A DNA stretch of 64,000 nucleotides from Lachnospiraceae bacterium (GCA_017450065.1 JAFSYI010000029.1:1-64000), one strand, 5' to 3'. Numbered from the stretch's first letter, positions 53,111 through 63,928 are shown. The notes: generated by a model not told the origin, from the letters alone. Numbers and translations: made by a program.

Positions 53111-53111
53111 T
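53074..53111. repeat. ATCATAA/TTATGAT hairpin at the rpmJ stop codon
   Basis: ATCATAA and TTATGAT enclose an inner stem ACCGT/ACGGT, as in hairpin 2 of the element at 9350-9390. Its right edge touches the rpmJ stop codon (53111-53113). Confidence 0.6.
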
Positions 53112-53224
53112 CAACCCTGTCTCTGTTTATGCTTCGGGTTCTCGCAGATCACACGGATCTTACCCTTTCTCTTGATGATTTTGCACTTTTCGCAAATCGG
53201 TTTTACTGATGATCTAACCTTCAC
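53111..53224 (-). CDS. rpmJ: 50S ribosomal protein L36
   Basis: A 37-aa protein starting at GTG with AGGAGG 6 nt upstream. The zinc ligands follow the pattern Cys-x2-Cys-x12-Cys-x4-His ([22 protein letters not shown] region), so this is the zinc-binding C+ type. It is preceded by infA and a promoter. Confidence 0.97.
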   Translation of the reverse strand: MKVRSSVKPICEKCKIIKRKGKIRVICENPKHKQRQG

Positions 53225-53361
53225 GTTAAACCTCCTTCCTTGCTCACGAATCAGTTTCGTGTGAGCCGTCGGCTGCAACACATTAAAATCGTCAGGATTT
53301 CATCCTGTATCCCAACCTCCGTACCAATAATATCCTGGTCCTCACGAAAAGACCGTTTTAT
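53225..53361 (-). promoter_or_regulatory. Structured leader of the rpmJ-rpsM-rpsK-rpsD-rpoA-rplQ transcript
   Basis: In the minus-strand RNA there are three hairpins: GGTC..GACC around TTTTCGTGAG, CAGGAT-GAA-ATCCTG, and GCTCACACGAA-ACTGA-TTCGTGAGC just before the ribosome binding site. The last could control access to it. A ribosomal autoregulatory site is an inference. Confidence 0.5.
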
Positions 53362-53390
53362 ATTCTAACACACAGGATGTTAAATATCAA
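53362..53390 (-). promoter_or_regulatory. Internal promoter upstream of rpmJ
   Basis: TTGATA, 17-nt spacer, TAGAAT on the minus strand, between infA and rpmJ. It would let the alpha part of the cluster be expressed separately. Confidence 0.65.
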
Positions 53391-53413
53391 CAAAAACTTA
53401 TTTTGGGATTAAT

Positions 53414-53632
53414 TTATTTATCTCTCCAGATTATCCGTCCCTTTGAAAGATCGTATGGAGACATTTCCAAAGTAACCTTGTCTCCGGGAAGTATCCTTAT
53501 AAAGTTCATACGAAGCTTTCCGCTTATATGTGCAAGAACTTCATGATCATTTTCAAGCTTAACACGGAACATGGCATTGGGAAGCTTCTCAATCACTGTT
53601 CCTTCCAATTCAATTACATCTGCCTTTGACAT
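53414..53632 (-). CDS. infA: Translation initiation factor IF-1
   Basis: A 72-aa OB-fold protein that occupies the ribosomal A site during initiation: [37 protein letters not shown] and [15 protein letters not shown] are standard. It lies between map and rpmJ. Confidence 0.98.
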   Translation of the reverse strand: MSKADVIELEGTVIEKLPNAMFRVKLENDHEVLAHISGKLRMNFIRILPGDKVTLEMSPYDLSKGRIIWRDK

Positions 53633-53683
53633 TCATTTCCTCCTGATCTTTCAATCAATTAACCCTTTGGACTTATTTTCATT

Positions 53684-54442
53684 CTACCAGCGATCCAATG
53701 TAAGTATTTCGGGCTCACCGGTTGTAACAAGTATCGTGTTTTCATAATGGGCTGACGGCTTACCGTCTTCAGTAACGACAGTCCAGTCATCATCCAGCCA
53801 TTCAACCTCATAGGTACCAAGGTTGATCATCGGCTCAATCGCAAGAGTCATCCCGGCTCTTAGTTTAAGTCCCTTGCGTCTCTGTCTGAAATTAGGTATC
53901 TGTGGATCCTCGTGAAGCCTGGTTCCTATACCGTGGCCTACAAGTGCCTCGACTATTCCATAACCATAAGGCGTGACAAAATCATCGATCGCGTTTGATA
54001 TTTCAAACAGATAAGCCCCGTCTGTTGCCTTTTTTATTCCCTCAAAGAAGCTCTGTTTTGTTACTTCCATAAGCTTAAGGACTTCATCGCTCACCTTTCC
54101 GACCGCATGAGTCCTTGCCGCATCGGAGTGATAACCCTTATAAATAAGACCGCAGTCCAGACTTACTATATCTCCGTCCTTAAGTATCCTGTCCTTTTTG
54201 GGAATACCATGAACAACCTCTTCATTAACCGAAACACATATTGATGCCGGAAAGCCGTTATAATTCAGAAAATTAGGCGTACATCCCTGTTCTCTGATCA
54301 GCTTTTCCCCATACTTGTCAATCTCCCATGTTGATACTCCGGGCCTGATCATGTCAGCCATCTTATTATGAACATACTCAAGCCTTTTACCTGCCTCACG
54401 CATGAGATCTATCTCTCTTGCCGATTTAACTGTTACTGCCAT
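53684..54442 (-). CDS. map: Methionine aminopeptidase type I
   Basis: A 252-aa metalloenzyme that removes N-terminal Met from new proteins. The metal ligands can be located in SLDCGLIYKGYHSDAARTHAVG (two Asp), GHGIGTRLHEDP (His), LAIEPMINLG (Glu) and the final Glu before NTILVT. It follows adk by 15 nt, as usual. Confidence 0.98.
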   Translation of the reverse strand: MAVTVKSAREIDLMREAGKRLEYVHNKMADMIRPGVSTWEIDKYGEKLIREQGCTPNFLNYNGFPASICVSVNEEVVHGIPKKDRILKDGDIVSLDCGLIYKGYHSDAARTHAVGKVSDEVLKLMEVTKQSFFEGIKKATDGAYLFEISNAIDDFVTPYGYGIVEALVGHGIGTRLHEDPQIPNFRQRRKGLKLRAGMTLAIEPMINLGTYEVEWLDDDWTVVTEDGKPSAHYENTILVTTGEPEILTLDRW

Positions 54443-54457
54443 TTCCTGTTCACCAAT

Positions 54458-55114
54458 TCAGTGCTTATCCGCACCGTCGAGAATGGCGACTATCGCATTG
54501 AATACATCATTCATATCCTGCGAACCATCCACCTCTCTTAAAATTCCCTTCTTATTATAATAATCTATAAGCGGCTGTGTCTGTTCATGGTATACGGAGA
54601 GACGCTTCTTAACCGTCTCGGGTTTGTCGTCGTCCCTGAGTACCAGTTCCGAACCACAGCTGTCGCAGATACCTTCCTGCTTCGGAGGTATATGTTCTAT
54701 ATGATATGTTGCCCCACACTTAAGGCATGCCCTTCTTCCGGACATTCTCTTAATAATATTCTCATCCTTAACATCTACGTTTACAGCGAAATCGATACTT
54801 TCGTTTAACTCTTCCACCGCTTTGTCAAGTACTTCTGCCTGGGGTATTGTCCTTGGAAATCCATCCAGCACATAACCGTTCCTGCAGTCGTCCTTTGCCA
54901 CTCTGTCGAGCAGGATTTTTACCGTGAGCTCATCCGGTACGAGAAGACCCTGATCCATATATTTCTTTGCTTCCATACCAAGCTCTGTCTGATCCTTAAT
55001 ATTGGCCCTGAAAATATCTCCCGTGGAAATATGTGGTATTCCGTATTTCCCGGCGATCATCTTAGCCTGTGTTCCTTTTCCCGCGCCCGGTGCGCCCAGC
55101 ATTATTATCTTCAT
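54458..55114 (-). CDS. adk: Adenylate kinase
   Basis: A 218-aa enzyme for ATP + AMP = 2 ADP. P-loop GAPGAGKGTQAKMI, AMP-binding PHISTGDIFRANI and DGFPRTIPQAE are present. The long LID carries four Cys (CLKC and CDSC), the zinc-binding variant common in Gram-positives. Located between secY and map. Confidence 0.98.
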   Translation of the reverse strand: MKIIMLGAPGAGKGTQAKMIAGKYGIPHISTGDIFRANIKDQTELGMEAKKYMDQGLLVPDELTVKILLDRVAKDDCRNGYVLDGFPRTIPQAEVLDKAVEELNESIDFAVNVDVKDENIIKRMSGRRACLKCGATYHIEHIPPKQEGICDSCGSELVLRDDDKPETVKKRLSVYHEQTQPLIDYYNKKGILREVDGSQDMNDVFNAIVAILDGADKH

Positions 55115-55193
55115 AAGTGTAACCCTTCCCTAATATTTTACACACCAAAGACAAGGCTGTTAAACCTTGTCTTATGTGTGTATCTATAAATTC

Positions 55194-56507
55194 CTAATTA
55201 TCCAGAAATCCTTTGTAATTCCTAACGAGCATCATCGATTCAACCTGTTTCATTGTTTCAAGAACTACACCCACGATAATGATCAGTGATGTGCCGCCGA
55301 ATGAAACATCTGCGCCGAACATTCCATTACAGAATATCGGTATCATAGCTACGATGATAAGACCGACTGCTCCGATGAAAACAATGTAGTTGAGAATCCT
55401 TGTAAGATATTCACTTGTGGGCTTTCCGGGTCTTATACCCGGTACGAATCCGCCCTGTTTCTTCATATTATCGGCAATCTCCAACGGATTAAAGGTAATC
55501 GACGTATAGAAATATGCGAAGAATATGACAAGTACTATATAAATAACAGCACCTATTGAGTAAACCCAGTTATCCGGCTTAAACCAGTTTCTGGAACTCA
55601 TTATCCTAAGGAAAGTGCCCCATCCTCCCGTCTGATTGCTCGATACAAAGGATGATATAACAACCGGGAGCTGCATAAGGCTTGAAGCAAAGATAATGGG
55701 AATAACGCCGCCGGTGTTAACCTTTAAAGGAATATGTGATGACTGACCACCATAGGTCTTTCTTCCCTGAACCTTCTTTGCATACTGTACGGGTATCCTT
55801 CTCTCGCCACCGTTTAAGATAACTGTAAGGATAATTGTGATCAGAACGATAGCTATGATCACTACTCCGGCAATAAAAGCCTTGGCAAAGGATTTATCCT
55901 TCATGAACTGAGCATAAAGTGAAGTGAAATCCTGCGGTATCCTTGAAATAATGTTTATTATAAGCACTATTGAAATACCGTTTCCAAGACCACTCTCTGT
56001 TATCTGCTCACCTATCCACATAAGGAATGCCGAACCGGCCGTAAGAGCACATATTACTGTAAACACACTTAAGAAATTAAATTTCTCAAGCAGTCCCTGA
56101 TTACCAAAGCCGATAGCCATGGCTGTTGACTCAATAAGAGCAAGTCCAACGGTTACATAACGGGTAATTGAAGCAATCTTCTTTCTTCCGTCTTCTCCCT
56201 CCTTCTGCATCTCTTCGAGCTTCGGAATAGCTATGGTTAAGAGCTGCATTATAATGGAGCTTGTAATATACGGTGTGATATTAAGAGCAAATACCGACAT
56301 ATTAAGAAACGAACCACCGGTAAATGCATCTATGAAATTAAATGAATCACCCGTCTGCTGTGCAAACCAGTTGGAAAAATACTCCCTGTCCACTCCCGGG
56401 ACAGGAAGCTGGCATCCTAACCTTATCACGATCATCATTAAAAAGGTAAAGATAAGTCTCTTTCTTATCTCAGGAACCTTTAATGCATTGCGTAATGTTT
56501 TAAACAT
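55194..56507 (-). CDS. secY: Protein translocase subunit SecY
   Basis: A 437-aa membrane channel with ten helices. RLGCQLPVPGVD in the first helix, MWIGEQITESGLGNGISIVL, and GIRPGKPTSEYL in the cytosolic loop that contacts SecA and the ribosome are diagnostic. The start overlaps the rplO stop by one nt. Confidence 0.98.
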   Translation of the reverse strand: MFKTLRNALKVPEIRKRLIFTFLMMIVIRLGCQLPVPGVDREYFSNWFAQQTGDSFNFIDAFTGGSFLNMSVFALNITPYITSSIIMQLLTIAIPKLEEMQKEGEDGRKKIASITRYVTVGLALIESTAMAIGFGNQGLLEKFNFLSVFTVICALTAGSAFLMWIGEQITESGLGNGISIVLIINIISRIPQDFTSLYAQFMKDKSFAKAFIAGVVIIAIVLITIILTVILNGGERRIPVQYAKKVQGRKTYGGQSSHIPLKVNTGGVIPIIFASSLMQLPVVISSFVSSNQTGGWGTFLRIMSSRNWFKPDNWVYSIGAVIYIVLVIFFAYFYTSITFNPLEIADNMKKQGGFVPGIRPGKPTSEYLTRILNYIVFIGAVGLIIVAMIPIFCNGMFGADVSFGGTSLIIIVGVVLETMKQVESMMLVRNYKGFLDN

Positions 56508-56947
56508 CAGATCACCTCAGCATTTCCACCAAGAGCTTCAATCTTTTCTTTTGCAGATGCGCTGAACGCATTTACCTGAACCGTAAGCTTCTTGGTTAAT
56601 TCACCGTTACCAAGAATCTTAACACCGTCTCTGGGATTGCTGATGATTCCACTCTCCACCAAAGATTCAACGGTAACCGTAGAGTCGTTTTCAAACTTCT
56701 CAAGACTTGAAATGTTGATAGCAACAATATCCTTGGTATTTCTGTTCTTGAAGCCTCTCTTGGGGATTCTTCTGTATAAAGGCATCTGACCACCCTCAAA
56801 ACCTACTCTGGGTGCGCCCGAACGAGCCTTCTGACCCTTATGACCCTTACCGGCAGTCTTTCCGTTTCCCGAGCCGTGTCCGCGTCCTCTTCTAAAATTA
56901 TCACTATGCTTAGAGCCCTCTGCAGGCTGTAAATTCGATAATTCCAT
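56507..56947 (-). CDS. rplO: 50S ribosomal protein L15
   Basis: A 146-aa protein. The Gly/Arg-rich, extended N-terminus ([20 protein letters not shown]) and [27 protein letters not shown] are diagnostic. Translationally coupled to secY. Confidence 0.98.
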   Translation of the reverse strand: MELSNLQPAEGSKHSDNFRRGRGHGSGNGKTAGKGHKGQKARSGAPRVGFEGGQMPLYRRIPKRGFKNRNTKDIVAINISSLEKFENDSTVTVESLVESGIISNPRDGVKILGNGELTKKLTVQVNAFSASAKEKIEALGGNAEVI

Positions 56948-56966
56948 TATGACACCTCCTTCTCTT

Positions 56967-57158
56967 TTATTCTGCTACTTCTTCTACCTTCACCAAATGA
57001 CATACCTGCTTGCACATTCCGCGAACAGCGTCATTATCGGGAAGGATATTACTTCTGCCTGTCTTCTTAAGTCCAAGAGCAGCTACTGTTGCCCTGTGCT
57101 TAGGAATGGCACCGATAGTTGATTTTACCAGTGTAACCTTTATTTTCTTATCAGCCAT
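56967..57158 (-). CDS. rpmD: 50S ribosomal protein L30
   Basis: A 63-aa protein: [27 protein letters not shown] is the family pattern. It is present between rpsE and rplO, as in most Firmicutes. Confidence 0.97.
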   Translation of the reverse strand: MADKKIKVTLVKSTIGAIPKHRATVAALGLKKTGRSNILPDNDAVRGMCKQVCHLVKVEEVAE

Positions 57159-57177
57159 TTTCTGTTTCCTCCCTATA

Positions 57178-57687
57178 TCAGCCTACAACCTCTTCAACAG
57201 ACTTGCCGCGAAGACGTGCTACCTCTTCAGGAGTCTTAAGCTGGCTTAAAGCTTCGATCGTAGCCAAAACAACGTTCTGCTTGTTGTTAGACCCCAGCGA
57301 TTTGGTACGTATATTCTTGATGCCTGCAAGCTCACACACTGAACGAGCGGGACCTCCGGCGATAACACCGGTACCTTCGGGAGCTCTCTTAAGAAGAACA
57401 TTAGCCCCTCCGAACTTACCGCTGTAATCATGAGTTATACTCTTATTCTCGTCAAGAGCAACAGAAACAAGCCTCTTGGTAGCATCTTCCTTACCCTTGC
57501 GGATCGCTTCGGGAATTTCTGTTGCCTTTCCAAGACCTGCACCGACATGACCGTTTCCGTCACCGACTACTACTAAGGCAGTGAACCGCATGTTACGACC
57601 ACCCTTTACAACCTTTGTTACACGCTTGATGGAAACGACCTTTTCCTGAAGCTCCATGTTGCTTGTATCTATGATAGTACGTTTCAT
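57178..57687 (-). CDS. rpsE: 30S ribosomal protein S5
   Basis: A 169-aa protein that affects decoding accuracy. [29 protein letters not shown] and the [19 protein letters not shown] loop are diagnostic. GGGAG lies before the start. Confidence 0.98.
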   Translation of the reverse strand: MKRTIIDTSNMELQEKVVSIKRVTKVVKGGRNMRFTALVVVGDGNGHVGAGLGKATEIPEAIRKGKEDATKRLVSVALDENKSITHDYSGKFGGANVLLKRAPEGTGVIAGGPARSVCELAGIKNIRTKSLGSNNKQNVVLATIEALSQLKTPEEVARLRGKSVEEVVG

Positions 57688-57703
57688 GAATAAATCTCCC
57701 TTC

Positions 57704-58072
57704 CTAGAACTCTAAGCCGGCTTCTCTAGCCGCCTCTGCCAATGCCCTGATCTTACCCTGATATATAAAGCCGCCTCTGTCAAAAACCACTTCCTTGATT
57801 CCCTTATCAAGAGCTTTCTTGGCAATTACGGTTCCAAGGTATGCTGCTGCTTCAACATCGTTGGTCTTCTTAAGCTCTGATTTTACATCCTTCTCAAGAG
57901 TGGATGCTGCAACCAGAGTATTTCCAACTGTATCATCTATTATCTGCGCATACATATGATTGTTACTTCTGAACACGGAAAGACGCGGTCTCTCAGCAGT
58001 GCCGCTGAAACGGTTACGCATTCTTTTGTGCTTTTTTATACGAACTTCTGATCTTGATTTCTTACTAACCAT
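57704..58072 (-). CDS. rplR: 50S ribosomal protein L18
   Basis: A 122-aa 5S rRNA-binding protein. [20 protein letters not shown] and [26 protein letters not shown] are typical. ATG at 58072 is preferred, with AAGGAG 9 nt upstream; a GTG two codons earlier is too close to that site. Confidence 0.97.
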   Translation of the reverse strand: MVSKKSRSEVRIKKHKRMRNRFSGTAERPRLSVFRSNNHMYAQIIDDTVGNTLVAASTLEKDVKSELKKTNDVEAAAYLGTVIAKKALDKGIKEVVFDRGGFIYQGKIRALAEAAREAGLEF

Positions 58073-58095
58073 TTTCACACACTCCTTGCTTTCAA

Positions 58096-58638
58096 TTATT
58101 TCTTACCGGTCTTACCAACCTTGCGTCTTATAGTTTCATCAGCATACTTGATACCCTTGCCCTTGTAAGGTTCAGGTCTTCTCTTGTCTCTGATCTCGGC
58201 TGCGTACTGTCCAACCTTTTCCTTGTCGATACCCTTAACGGTTATCTTGTTCTGTCCATCAAGAACAGTCTCGATACCCTCGGGATCTTCCATCTCAACA
58301 GGGTGTGAATAACCTAATGATAAAGTAAGCTTCTTTCCCTGCTTTGCTGCTCTGTAACCAACACCGTTGATCTCCAGAACCTTTTCGTACCCATCGGTTA
58401 CACCTACGATCATGTTGTTTAACAATGTTCTTGTAAGACCATGAAGAGACTTCATTCTCTTAAGATCGTTGGGACGGCTTACCGTTGCAACTGCGCCGTC
58501 TACCTTGATCTCCATCTCAGGCACCATGACTCTTTCCAGTGTACCCTTGGGACCCTTTACAGTCACCTTATTATTTTCTGCCACCTCTACGGTAACTCCC
58601 GCAGGGATAGCGATTGGCATTCTTCCTATACGTGACAT
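58096..58638 (-). CDS. rplF: 50S ribosomal protein L6
   Basis: A 180-aa two-domain protein near the factor-binding site. Start [12 protein letters not shown] and end [16 protein letters not shown] ... [10 protein letters not shown] are standard. Confidence 0.98.
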   Translation of the reverse strand: MSRIGRMPIAIPAGVTVEVAENNKVTVKGPKGTLERVMVPEMEIKVDGAVATVSRPNDLKRMKSLHGLTRTLLNNMIVGVTDGYEKVLEINGVGYRAAKQGKKLTLSLGYSHPVEMEDPEGIETVLDGQNKITVKGIDKEKVGQYAAEIRDKRRPEPYKGKGIKYADETIRRKVGKTGKK

Positions 58639-58681
58639 GCCCGTACCTCCTATATATTTTTATAACTATAGCTACCTTAAT

Positions 58682-59083
58682 CTACCATACGAACGCAAGT
58701 ACTTCGCCGCCTACTCCGGCCTTACGTGCCTCTTTGTCCGTAACTACTCCGTTATTGGTTGAAATAATGGCGATGCCGAGTCCTCCGAGAACCTTGGGAA
58801 GTTCATCCTTGCCTGCATATACACGAAGACCGGGCTTGCTTATCCTCTTAAGTCCTGAAATTATCTTCTCGTTCTTGTCCTCACCATACTTAAGTGTGAT
58901 ATGTATATTCTTGAATGAGCCTGCATCAACCAGCTCATATTTCTTAATGTAACCTTCATTTAAAAGAATCTCTGCTATAGCAAGCTTCATCTTGGATGAA
59001 GGAACATCTACTGTATCATGCTTTGCGGTATTTGCATTACGTATTCTTGTAAGCATATCTGCAATAGGATCACTAGTTGTCAT
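58682..59083 (-). CDS. rpsH: 30S ribosomal protein S8
   Basis: A 133-aa primary 16S-binding protein: [22 protein letters not shown] and the ending [27 protein letters not shown] are diagnostic. Confidence 0.98.
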   Translation of the reverse strand: MTTSDPIADMLTRIRNANTAKHDTVDVPSSKMKLAIAEILLNEGYIKKYELVDAGSFKNIHITLKYGEDKNEKIISGLKRISKPGLRVYAGKDELPKVLGGLGIAIISTNNGVVTDKEARKAGVGGEVLAFVW

Positions 59084-59180
59084 TTATCTTTCCTCCTAAA
59101 TAATGTTTTGCCTCCTCCTTACGTTGGAGGGCTTTCGTCAGAACCACTCTGAATTCTGCTCCTCAGATCGGCCCTTCCTC

Positions 59181-59366
59181 CTACCAGCTTGCCTTCTTAA
59201 CGCCCGGTATCTGTCCTTTGTAAGCCAACTCACGGAAGCAAATTCTGCATATACCGTATTTCCTCAGATAAGCATGCGGGCGTCCGCATATCCTGCAACG
59301 ATTATATTCTCTGGTTGAGAACTTCTGCTTACGCTGCTGTTTAACCTTCATTGCTGTCTTAGCCAT
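59181..59366 (-). CDS. rpsZ: 30S ribosomal protein S14, zinc type (S14 type Z)
   Basis: A 61-aa short S14 with two CxxC pairs (CRICG and CRICF) for zinc. This short form is the standard housekeeping S14 in Clostridia and Bacilli. A 97-nt spacer with a CCTCC/GGAGG hairpin separates it from rpsH. Confidence 0.98.
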   Translation of the reverse strand: MAKTAMKVKQQRKQKFSTREYNRCRICGRPHAYLRKYGICRICFRELAYKGQIPGVKKASW

Positions 59367-59397
59367 GAATGAATCCTCCTAATCTAATCAACCCTAA

Positions 59398-59937
59398 TTA
59401 CTTTGCAAACGGCATACCAAACTGTGTAAGCAATTCCCTGGCTTCTTCATCGGTTCTTGCTGTTGTTACACATATAACGTCCATACCTCTTACTTTATCT
59501 ATCTTGTCGTACTCGATCTCAGGGAAGATGAGCTGCTCCTTTATTCCAAGTGCATAATTTCCTCTGCCGTCAAAAGCATTCGGATTCACTCCTCTGAAGT
59601 CACGTACACGGGGTAATGCAAGATTTACCAGACGGTCAAGGAACTCATACATTCTCTCGCCTCTGAGAGTTACCTTACATCCGATAGCCATTCCCTCTCT
59701 TATCTTGAAGTTGGCCACAGCGTTCTTAGCACGCGTGATAACGGCCTTCTGTCCGGTAATGGTCTCAAGATCCTTAACTGCGGACTCAAGTACCTTAGCG
59801 TTATCCTTTGCTTCGCCAACACCCATATTTATGACGATCTTGTCAAGCTTGGGTACTTCCATAACATTCTTGTATCCGAACTTTTTCATCATACCGTCAA
59901 CGATCTGATCTTTATACAAATCTTTGTATCTGCTCAC
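59398..59937 (-). CDS. rplE: 50S ribosomal protein L5
   Basis: A 179-aa 5S rRNA-binding protein of the central protuberance. [41 protein letters not shown] and [21 protein letters not shown] are diagnostic. Confidence 0.98.
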   Translation of the reverse strand: MSRYKDLYKDQIVDGMMKKFGYKNVMEVPKLDKIVINMGVGEAKDNAKVLESAVKDLETITGQKAVITRAKNAVANFKIREGMAIGCKVTLRGERMYEFLDRLVNLALPRVRDFRGVNPNAFDGRGNYALGIKEQLIFPEIEYDKIDKVRGMDVICVTTARTDEEARELLTQFGMPFAK

Positions 59938-59959
59938 GTCTTAAGCCTCCTCTCATAGA

Positions 59960-60271
59960 TTAATCAACTGCTTCACCGGTTGTCTTGGCGATACGGACCT
60001 TCTTGCCGTCCTCAACCTTGAAACCGATCCTTGTGGGCTTGCCATTGTGAACATACATTACATTTGAAGCATCTATAAATGCTTCCTGCTCAACAATACC
60101 GCCGTTCTGATTTGCAACTGAAGGCTTGGTGTGCTTCTTGACGATATTCACGCCCTCAACCTTTACCTTGCCGTTCTTTTTGTCGACAGCAATGACCTTG
60201 CCTTCGACCCCGACATCCTTACCGGCGATAACCTTAACCGTATCGCCATTCTTTATCTTCATTGTTGCCAT
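59960..60271 (-). CDS. rplX: 50S ribosomal protein L24
   Basis: A 103-aa assembly initiator with a KOW motif ([22 protein letters not shown]), then [21 protein letters not shown]. Located between rplN and rplE. Confidence 0.98.
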   Translation of the reverse strand: MATMKIKNGDTVKVIAGKDVGVEGKVIAVDKKNGKVKVEGVNIVKKHTKPSVANQNGGIVEQEAFIDASNVMYVHNGKPTRIGFKVEDGKKVRIAKTTGEAVD

Positions 60272-60283
60272 CCTGTCTACCTC

Positions 60284-60652
60284 CTATAATACTTCGGGAG
60301 CCAGTGAAACAATCTTCATAAACTGCTTGTCACGAAGCTCTCTTGCTACGGGTCCAAAAATACGTGTTCCTCTGGGAGTCTTGTCATCCTTGATGATAAC
60401 CGCAGCGTTCTCATCGAAGCGAATATATGATCCGTCTTTACGGCGGGCACCCTTTACGGTACGGACAACAACTGCCTTAACAACATCGCCCTTCTTGACA
60501 ACGCCGCCTGGCGTTGCATCTTTAACGGTAGCAACAATGATATCGCCAATATTTGCATATCTTCTTACGGAACCGCCCATAACCCTGATGCACAGAAGTT
60601 CTTTAGCACCTGTGTTATCAGCGACCTTAAGTCTGGTTTCCTGCTGTATCAT
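60284..60652 (-). CDS. rplN: 50S ribosomal protein L14
   Basis: A 122-aa protein: [40 protein letters not shown] and [26 protein letters not shown] are full-length matches. It contacts L19 and the 30S subunit at the intersubunit bridge. Confidence 0.98.
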   Translation of the reverse strand: MIQQETRLKVADNTGAKELLCIRVMGGSVRRYANIGDIIVATVKDATPGGVVKKGDVVKAVVVRTVKGARRKDGSYIRFDENAAVIIKDDKTPRGTRIFGPVARELRDKQFMKIVSLAPEVL

Positions 60653-60723
60653 GCCTTTCTTTCTCCTTTTAAATAATTCTAAGCCTGCGGGTAATGATCC
60701 TCAGCCGTGCTGAATGGTTACTC

Positions 60724-60978
60724 CTACTTAGCCTTCTCTACTATCTCGACAAGTCTCCATCTCTTATCCTTGGAAAGCCTTCTTGTCTCCATAACTTTTA
60801 CTGTATCACCGACTTTGCACTCATTGTTCTCATCATGTGCTTTAAGCTTGTAAGTCTTCTTAACGATCTTCTTGTAAAGAGGATGCTTTACATGATCCTC
60901 AACAGCTACAACAACCGTCTTGTCCATCTTATCACTTACTACCTTGCCGGTACGTGTCTTTCTCAAATTTCTTTCCAT
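60724..60978 (-). CDS. rpsQ: 30S ribosomal protein S17
   Basis: An 84-aa OB-fold 16S-binding protein: [22 protein letters not shown] and [21 protein letters not shown]. Confidence 0.98.
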   Translation of the reverse strand: MERNLRKTRTGKVVSDKMDKTVVVAVEDHVKHPLYKKIVKKTYKLKAHDENNECKVGDTVKVMETRRLSKDKRWRLVEIVEKAK

Positions 60979-60992
60979 CGTCTGCTCCCTTC

Positions 60993-61202
60993 TTACGCCT
61001 CAGCCTTAGCCTTCTCGGTAATGACTGTCTTGATCCTTGCAATGTTCCTTCTAACCTCTTTGATCCTTCCGGTATTGTCAAGCTGATTCGTTGCGTTCTG
61101 GAATCTCAGATTGAAAAGCTCTTTCTTTGCAGCTACAAGATCCTCCTGAAGCTCTGCATTTGACTTACTCTTAAGTTCTTCTACGTATTTATTATTCTTC
61201 AT
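60993..61202 (-). CDS. rpmC: 50S ribosomal protein L29
   Basis: A 69-aa helical protein at the exit tunnel, docking site for trigger factor and [25 protein letters not shown] and [15 protein letters not shown]. The start at [10 protein letters not shown] overlaps the rplP end by 11 nt; a longer frame only reads rplP out of frame. Confidence 0.97.
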   Translation of the reverse strand: MKNNKYVEELKSKSNAELQEDLVAAKKELFNLRFQNATNQLDNTGRIKEVRRNIARIKTVITEKAKAEA

Positions 61203-61629
61203 TCGCCACACCGCCTTCCAAGTCTGCCTTAGAAACAATCTTGCACTTGCAGGGAAGCTTATGCGTAGCCAGACGTAATGCTTCTCTTGCTGTCTCCTCC
61301 GGTACACCGGCGATCTCGAACATTACACGTCCGGGCTTAACTACCGCTACCCAATACTCAAGCGCTCCCTTACCTGAACCCATTCTGGTTTCAGCGGGCT
61401 TAGCCGTTACGGGCTTATCAGGGAATATCTTGATCCAAACCTTACCGCCACGCTTTATATAACGGGTCATTGCAATACGGGCTGCCTCGATCTGATTACT
61501 CTTTATCCAGCATGGCTCCGTTGCTATAATACCGTACTCACCGTAGGATAATGTGTTACCGCGAAGAGCCTTGCCTCTCATTGTACCGCGGAACTGCTTA
61601 CGACGTTTAACTCTTTTTGGCATTAACAT
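61192..61629 (-). CDS. rplP: 50S ribosomal protein L16
   Basis: A 145-aa protein near the A-site t[45 protein letters not shown]. Its ATG overlaps the rpsC stop as TAATG; GGGAG lies 9 nt before. Slightly longer than usual at the C-terminus. Confidence 0.98.
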   Translation of the reverse strand: MLMPKRVKRRKQFRGTMRGKALRGNTLSYGEYGIIATEPCWIKSNQIEAARIAMTRYIKRGGKVWIKIFPDKPVTAKPAETRMGSGKGALEYWVAVVKPGRVMFEIAGVPEETAREALRLATHKLPCKCKIVSKADLEGGVANEE

Positions 61630-62282
61630 TATTTATCGCTCCCTTCCTTTGCCTTAGTGGGAAGAACTTCACCCTTGTAGATCCATACCTTAACACCGAT
61701 CTTACCGTATGTAGTATCTGCCTCGGCAAATCCGTAATCAATGTCTGCTCTCATTGTCTGAAGAGGAATTGTACCCTCGCTGTAGCTTTCGGTACGAGCC
61801 ATATCAGCTCCGCCAAGACGTCCTGAAACAGCAGTCTTGATACCGAGAGTTCCGGCCTTTAACGACCTTGACATTGCAGACTTCATAGCCTTTCTGAAAG
61901 TAACACGGTTCTCGAGCTGCTGAGCGATATTCTCAGCTACGAGCTGTGCATCCTTATCAGGTCTCTTGATCTCTTTGATGTCAACAACAAGCTTCTTGTC
62001 AGTAAACTTCTGAAGCTCCTTCTTTGTTACTTCTATCTCCTGTCCGCCCTTTCCGATGATAACACCGGGCTTTGCGGTAAAGATTATTACCTTAACCCTG
62101 TCAGATGCTCTTTCGATCTCAATCTTTGAAACACCTGCATTATTAAGCTTCTTCTTAAGGTATGTCCTGATGTTGTAATCTTCTACAAGAAAGTCAGCAA
62201 AATCTTTATCAGCATACCACTTAGAATCCCAATCCTTTATAACACCGACTCTTAAGCCGTGAGGATTAACTTTCTGTCCCAT
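61629..62282 (-). CDS. rpsC: 30S ribosomal protein S3
   Basis: A 217-aa protein at the mRNA entry. The KH domain has [18 protein letters not shown]; the C-terminal domain has [31 protein letters not shown]. Confidence 0.98.
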   Translation of the reverse strand: MGQKVNPHGLRVGVIKDWDSKWYADKDFADFLVEDYNIRTYLKKKLNNAGVSKIEIERASDRVKVIIFTAKPGVIIGKGGQEIEVTKKELQKFTDKKLVVDIKEIKRPDKDAQLVAENIAQQLENRVTFRKAMKSAMSRSLKAGTLGIKTAVSGRLGGADMARTESYSEGTIPLQTMRADIDYGFAEADTTYGKIGVKVWIYKGEVLPTKAKEGSDK

Positions 62283-62296
62283 TGATTTCCTCCTTC

Positions 62297-62683
62297 TTAT
62301 CTCTCATCCAGTACTACTGTGATGTGGCTCATTCTCTTCTCGATCCTGTATGCCCTGCCCTGCGCACGGGGTCTGATACGCTTCATTGTGGGACCCTTGT
62401 TCGCGTAGCACTCAGCCACATAAAGATTGTCTGCGTTCATACCGTTGTTATTCTCGGCATTTGCTATTGCTGACTCAAGTAACTTCTTTATTATGCTTGA
62501 TGCATATCTGGGATTATAGGTAAGAATACCAAGTGCAGTCTGCACATCCTTCCCTCTGATAGCATCCAATACGAAACACGCTTTCTGTACCGATACCCTT
62601 GCATAAGACAGCTTTGCTGAGGGTCTTGTATCCTTTACCGCATTTCTCTCTCTCTTGATCTGGGATCTATGTCCTTTTGCCAT
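62297..62683 (-). CDS. rplV: 50S ribosomal protein L22
   Basis: A 128-aa protein lining the exit tunnel. The tunnel loop [21 protein letters not shown], where macrolide-resistance changes map, looks wild type. Confidence 0.98.
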   Translation of the reverse strand: MAKGHRSQIKRERNAVKDTRPSAKLSYARVSVQKACFVLDAIRGKDVQTALGILTYNPRYASSIIKKLLESAIANAENNNGMNADNLYVAECYANKGPTMKRIRPRAQGRAYRIEKRMSHITVVLDER

Positions 62684-62711
62684 GGATAAAACCTCCTTTC
62701 AAACTATCTTA

Positions 62712-62993
62712 TTATTTAACCTTGCTCTTCTTCTCGTCTTTACCATGTCCTCTGTAGGTTCTTGTTGCAACGAACTCGCCAAGCTTATGACCTACCATAT
62801 CCTCTGTTACATATACCGGAACATGCTTCCTTCCGTCATGAACAGCTATCGTATGCCCTACGAATGAAGGGAAGATCGTTGAACGACGCGACCAGGTCTT
62901 TATAACCTGCTTATCATTGGAAGCATTCATCGCATCTATCTTCTTCAGTAAGCTCTCGTCTGCAAACGGACCCTTCTTAAGTGATCTAGCCAT
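62712..62993 (-). CDS. rpsS: 30S ribosomal protein S19
   Basis: A 93-aa protein of the 30S head: [46 protein letters not shown] and [15 protein letters not shown]. Confidence 0.98.
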   Translation of the reverse strand: MARSLKKGPFADESLLKKIDAMNASNDKQVIKTWSRRSTIFPSFVGHTIAVHDGRKHVPVYVTEDMVGHKLGEFVATRTYRGHGKDEKKSKVK

Positions 62994-63017
62994 TATATAT
63001 ATCCTCCTACTTATCGA

Positions 63018-63860
63018 CTACTTGATCGTTCTGCCGTCACGGCGTCTTACGATCAGCTTATTGGACTTCTTGTTCTTCTTCCTGGTCTTAAGACCCAGTG
63101 CAGGCTTACCCCAAGGTGTGCAGGGACCCGGGCGACCGATCGATGTCCTTCCCTCACCACCACCGTGCGGATGGTCGTTGGGGTTCATAACCGAACCGCG
63201 GACTGTAGGCCTGATTCCCATATGGCGCTTACGTCCTGCCTTGCCGATATTGATAAGGTTATGATCACCGTTTCCGATAACTCCGATCGTGGCACGAGCG
63301 TTCATCGGAACCATTCTCATTTCACCTGAAGGAAGACGAAGTGTAGCGTACTTTCCTTCTTTAGCCATCAGCTGTGCGCTGTTACCTGCGCTCCTTACCA
63401 TCTGACCGCCCTTACCCGGATAAAGCTCAATGTTGTGCACCAGCGTACCTACGGGTATCTCCGAAAGAGGAAGGCAGTTACCGATCCTTACCTCGGCTTC
63501 AGGTCCGTTCATAACCTTCATGCCAACCTTAAGTCCATCCGGCGCAAGGATGTATGCCTTCTCTCCGTCTGCATAGCAGATAAGAGCTATATTGGCTGTT
63601 CTGTTCGGATCGTATTCGATAGCTATTACATTTGCAGGAATACCATCCTTATTTCTCTTAAAATCGATTATTCTGTACTTCCTTCTGTTTCCGCCGCCGT
63701 GATGTCTTACGGTTATCTTACCCTGATTGTTACGACCGGCATTCTTCTTAAGCGAGTATGTGAGTGATTTTTCAGGTGTTGTCTTGGTTATCTCTGAAAA
63801 ATCCGAACCCGTCATCTGCCTTCTCGAAGGTGTATATGGGTTATATGTTTTGATTCCCAT
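63018..63860 (-). CDS. rplB: 50S ribosomal protein L2
   Basis: A 280-aa primary 23S-binding protein needed for peptidyl transfer. The conserved C-terminal loop [15 protein letters not shown] contains the key His. Normally rplW lies directly upstream; here at least 140 nt without a gene precede rplB. Confidence 0.98.
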   Translation of the reverse strand: MGIKTYNPYTPSRRQMTGSDFSEITKTTPEKSLTYSLKKNAGRNNQGKITVRHHGGGNRRKYRIIDFKRNKDGIPANVIAIEYDPNRTANIALICYADGEKAYILAPDGLKVGMKVMNGPEAEVRIGNCLPLSEIPVGTLVHNIELYPGKGGQMVRSAGNSAQLMAKEGKYATLRLPSGEMRMVPMNARATIGVIGNGDHNLINIGKAGRKRHMGIRPTVRGSVMNPNDHPHGGGEGRTSIGRPGPCTPWGKPALGLKTRKKNKKSNKLIVRRRDGRTIK

Positions 63861-63928
63861 CTTTGTTCTCCTTTTTTCTTCTTATCAGGTCTTTGCTGAC
63901 CTATAGTTATTACTCTATCTTATTATTC

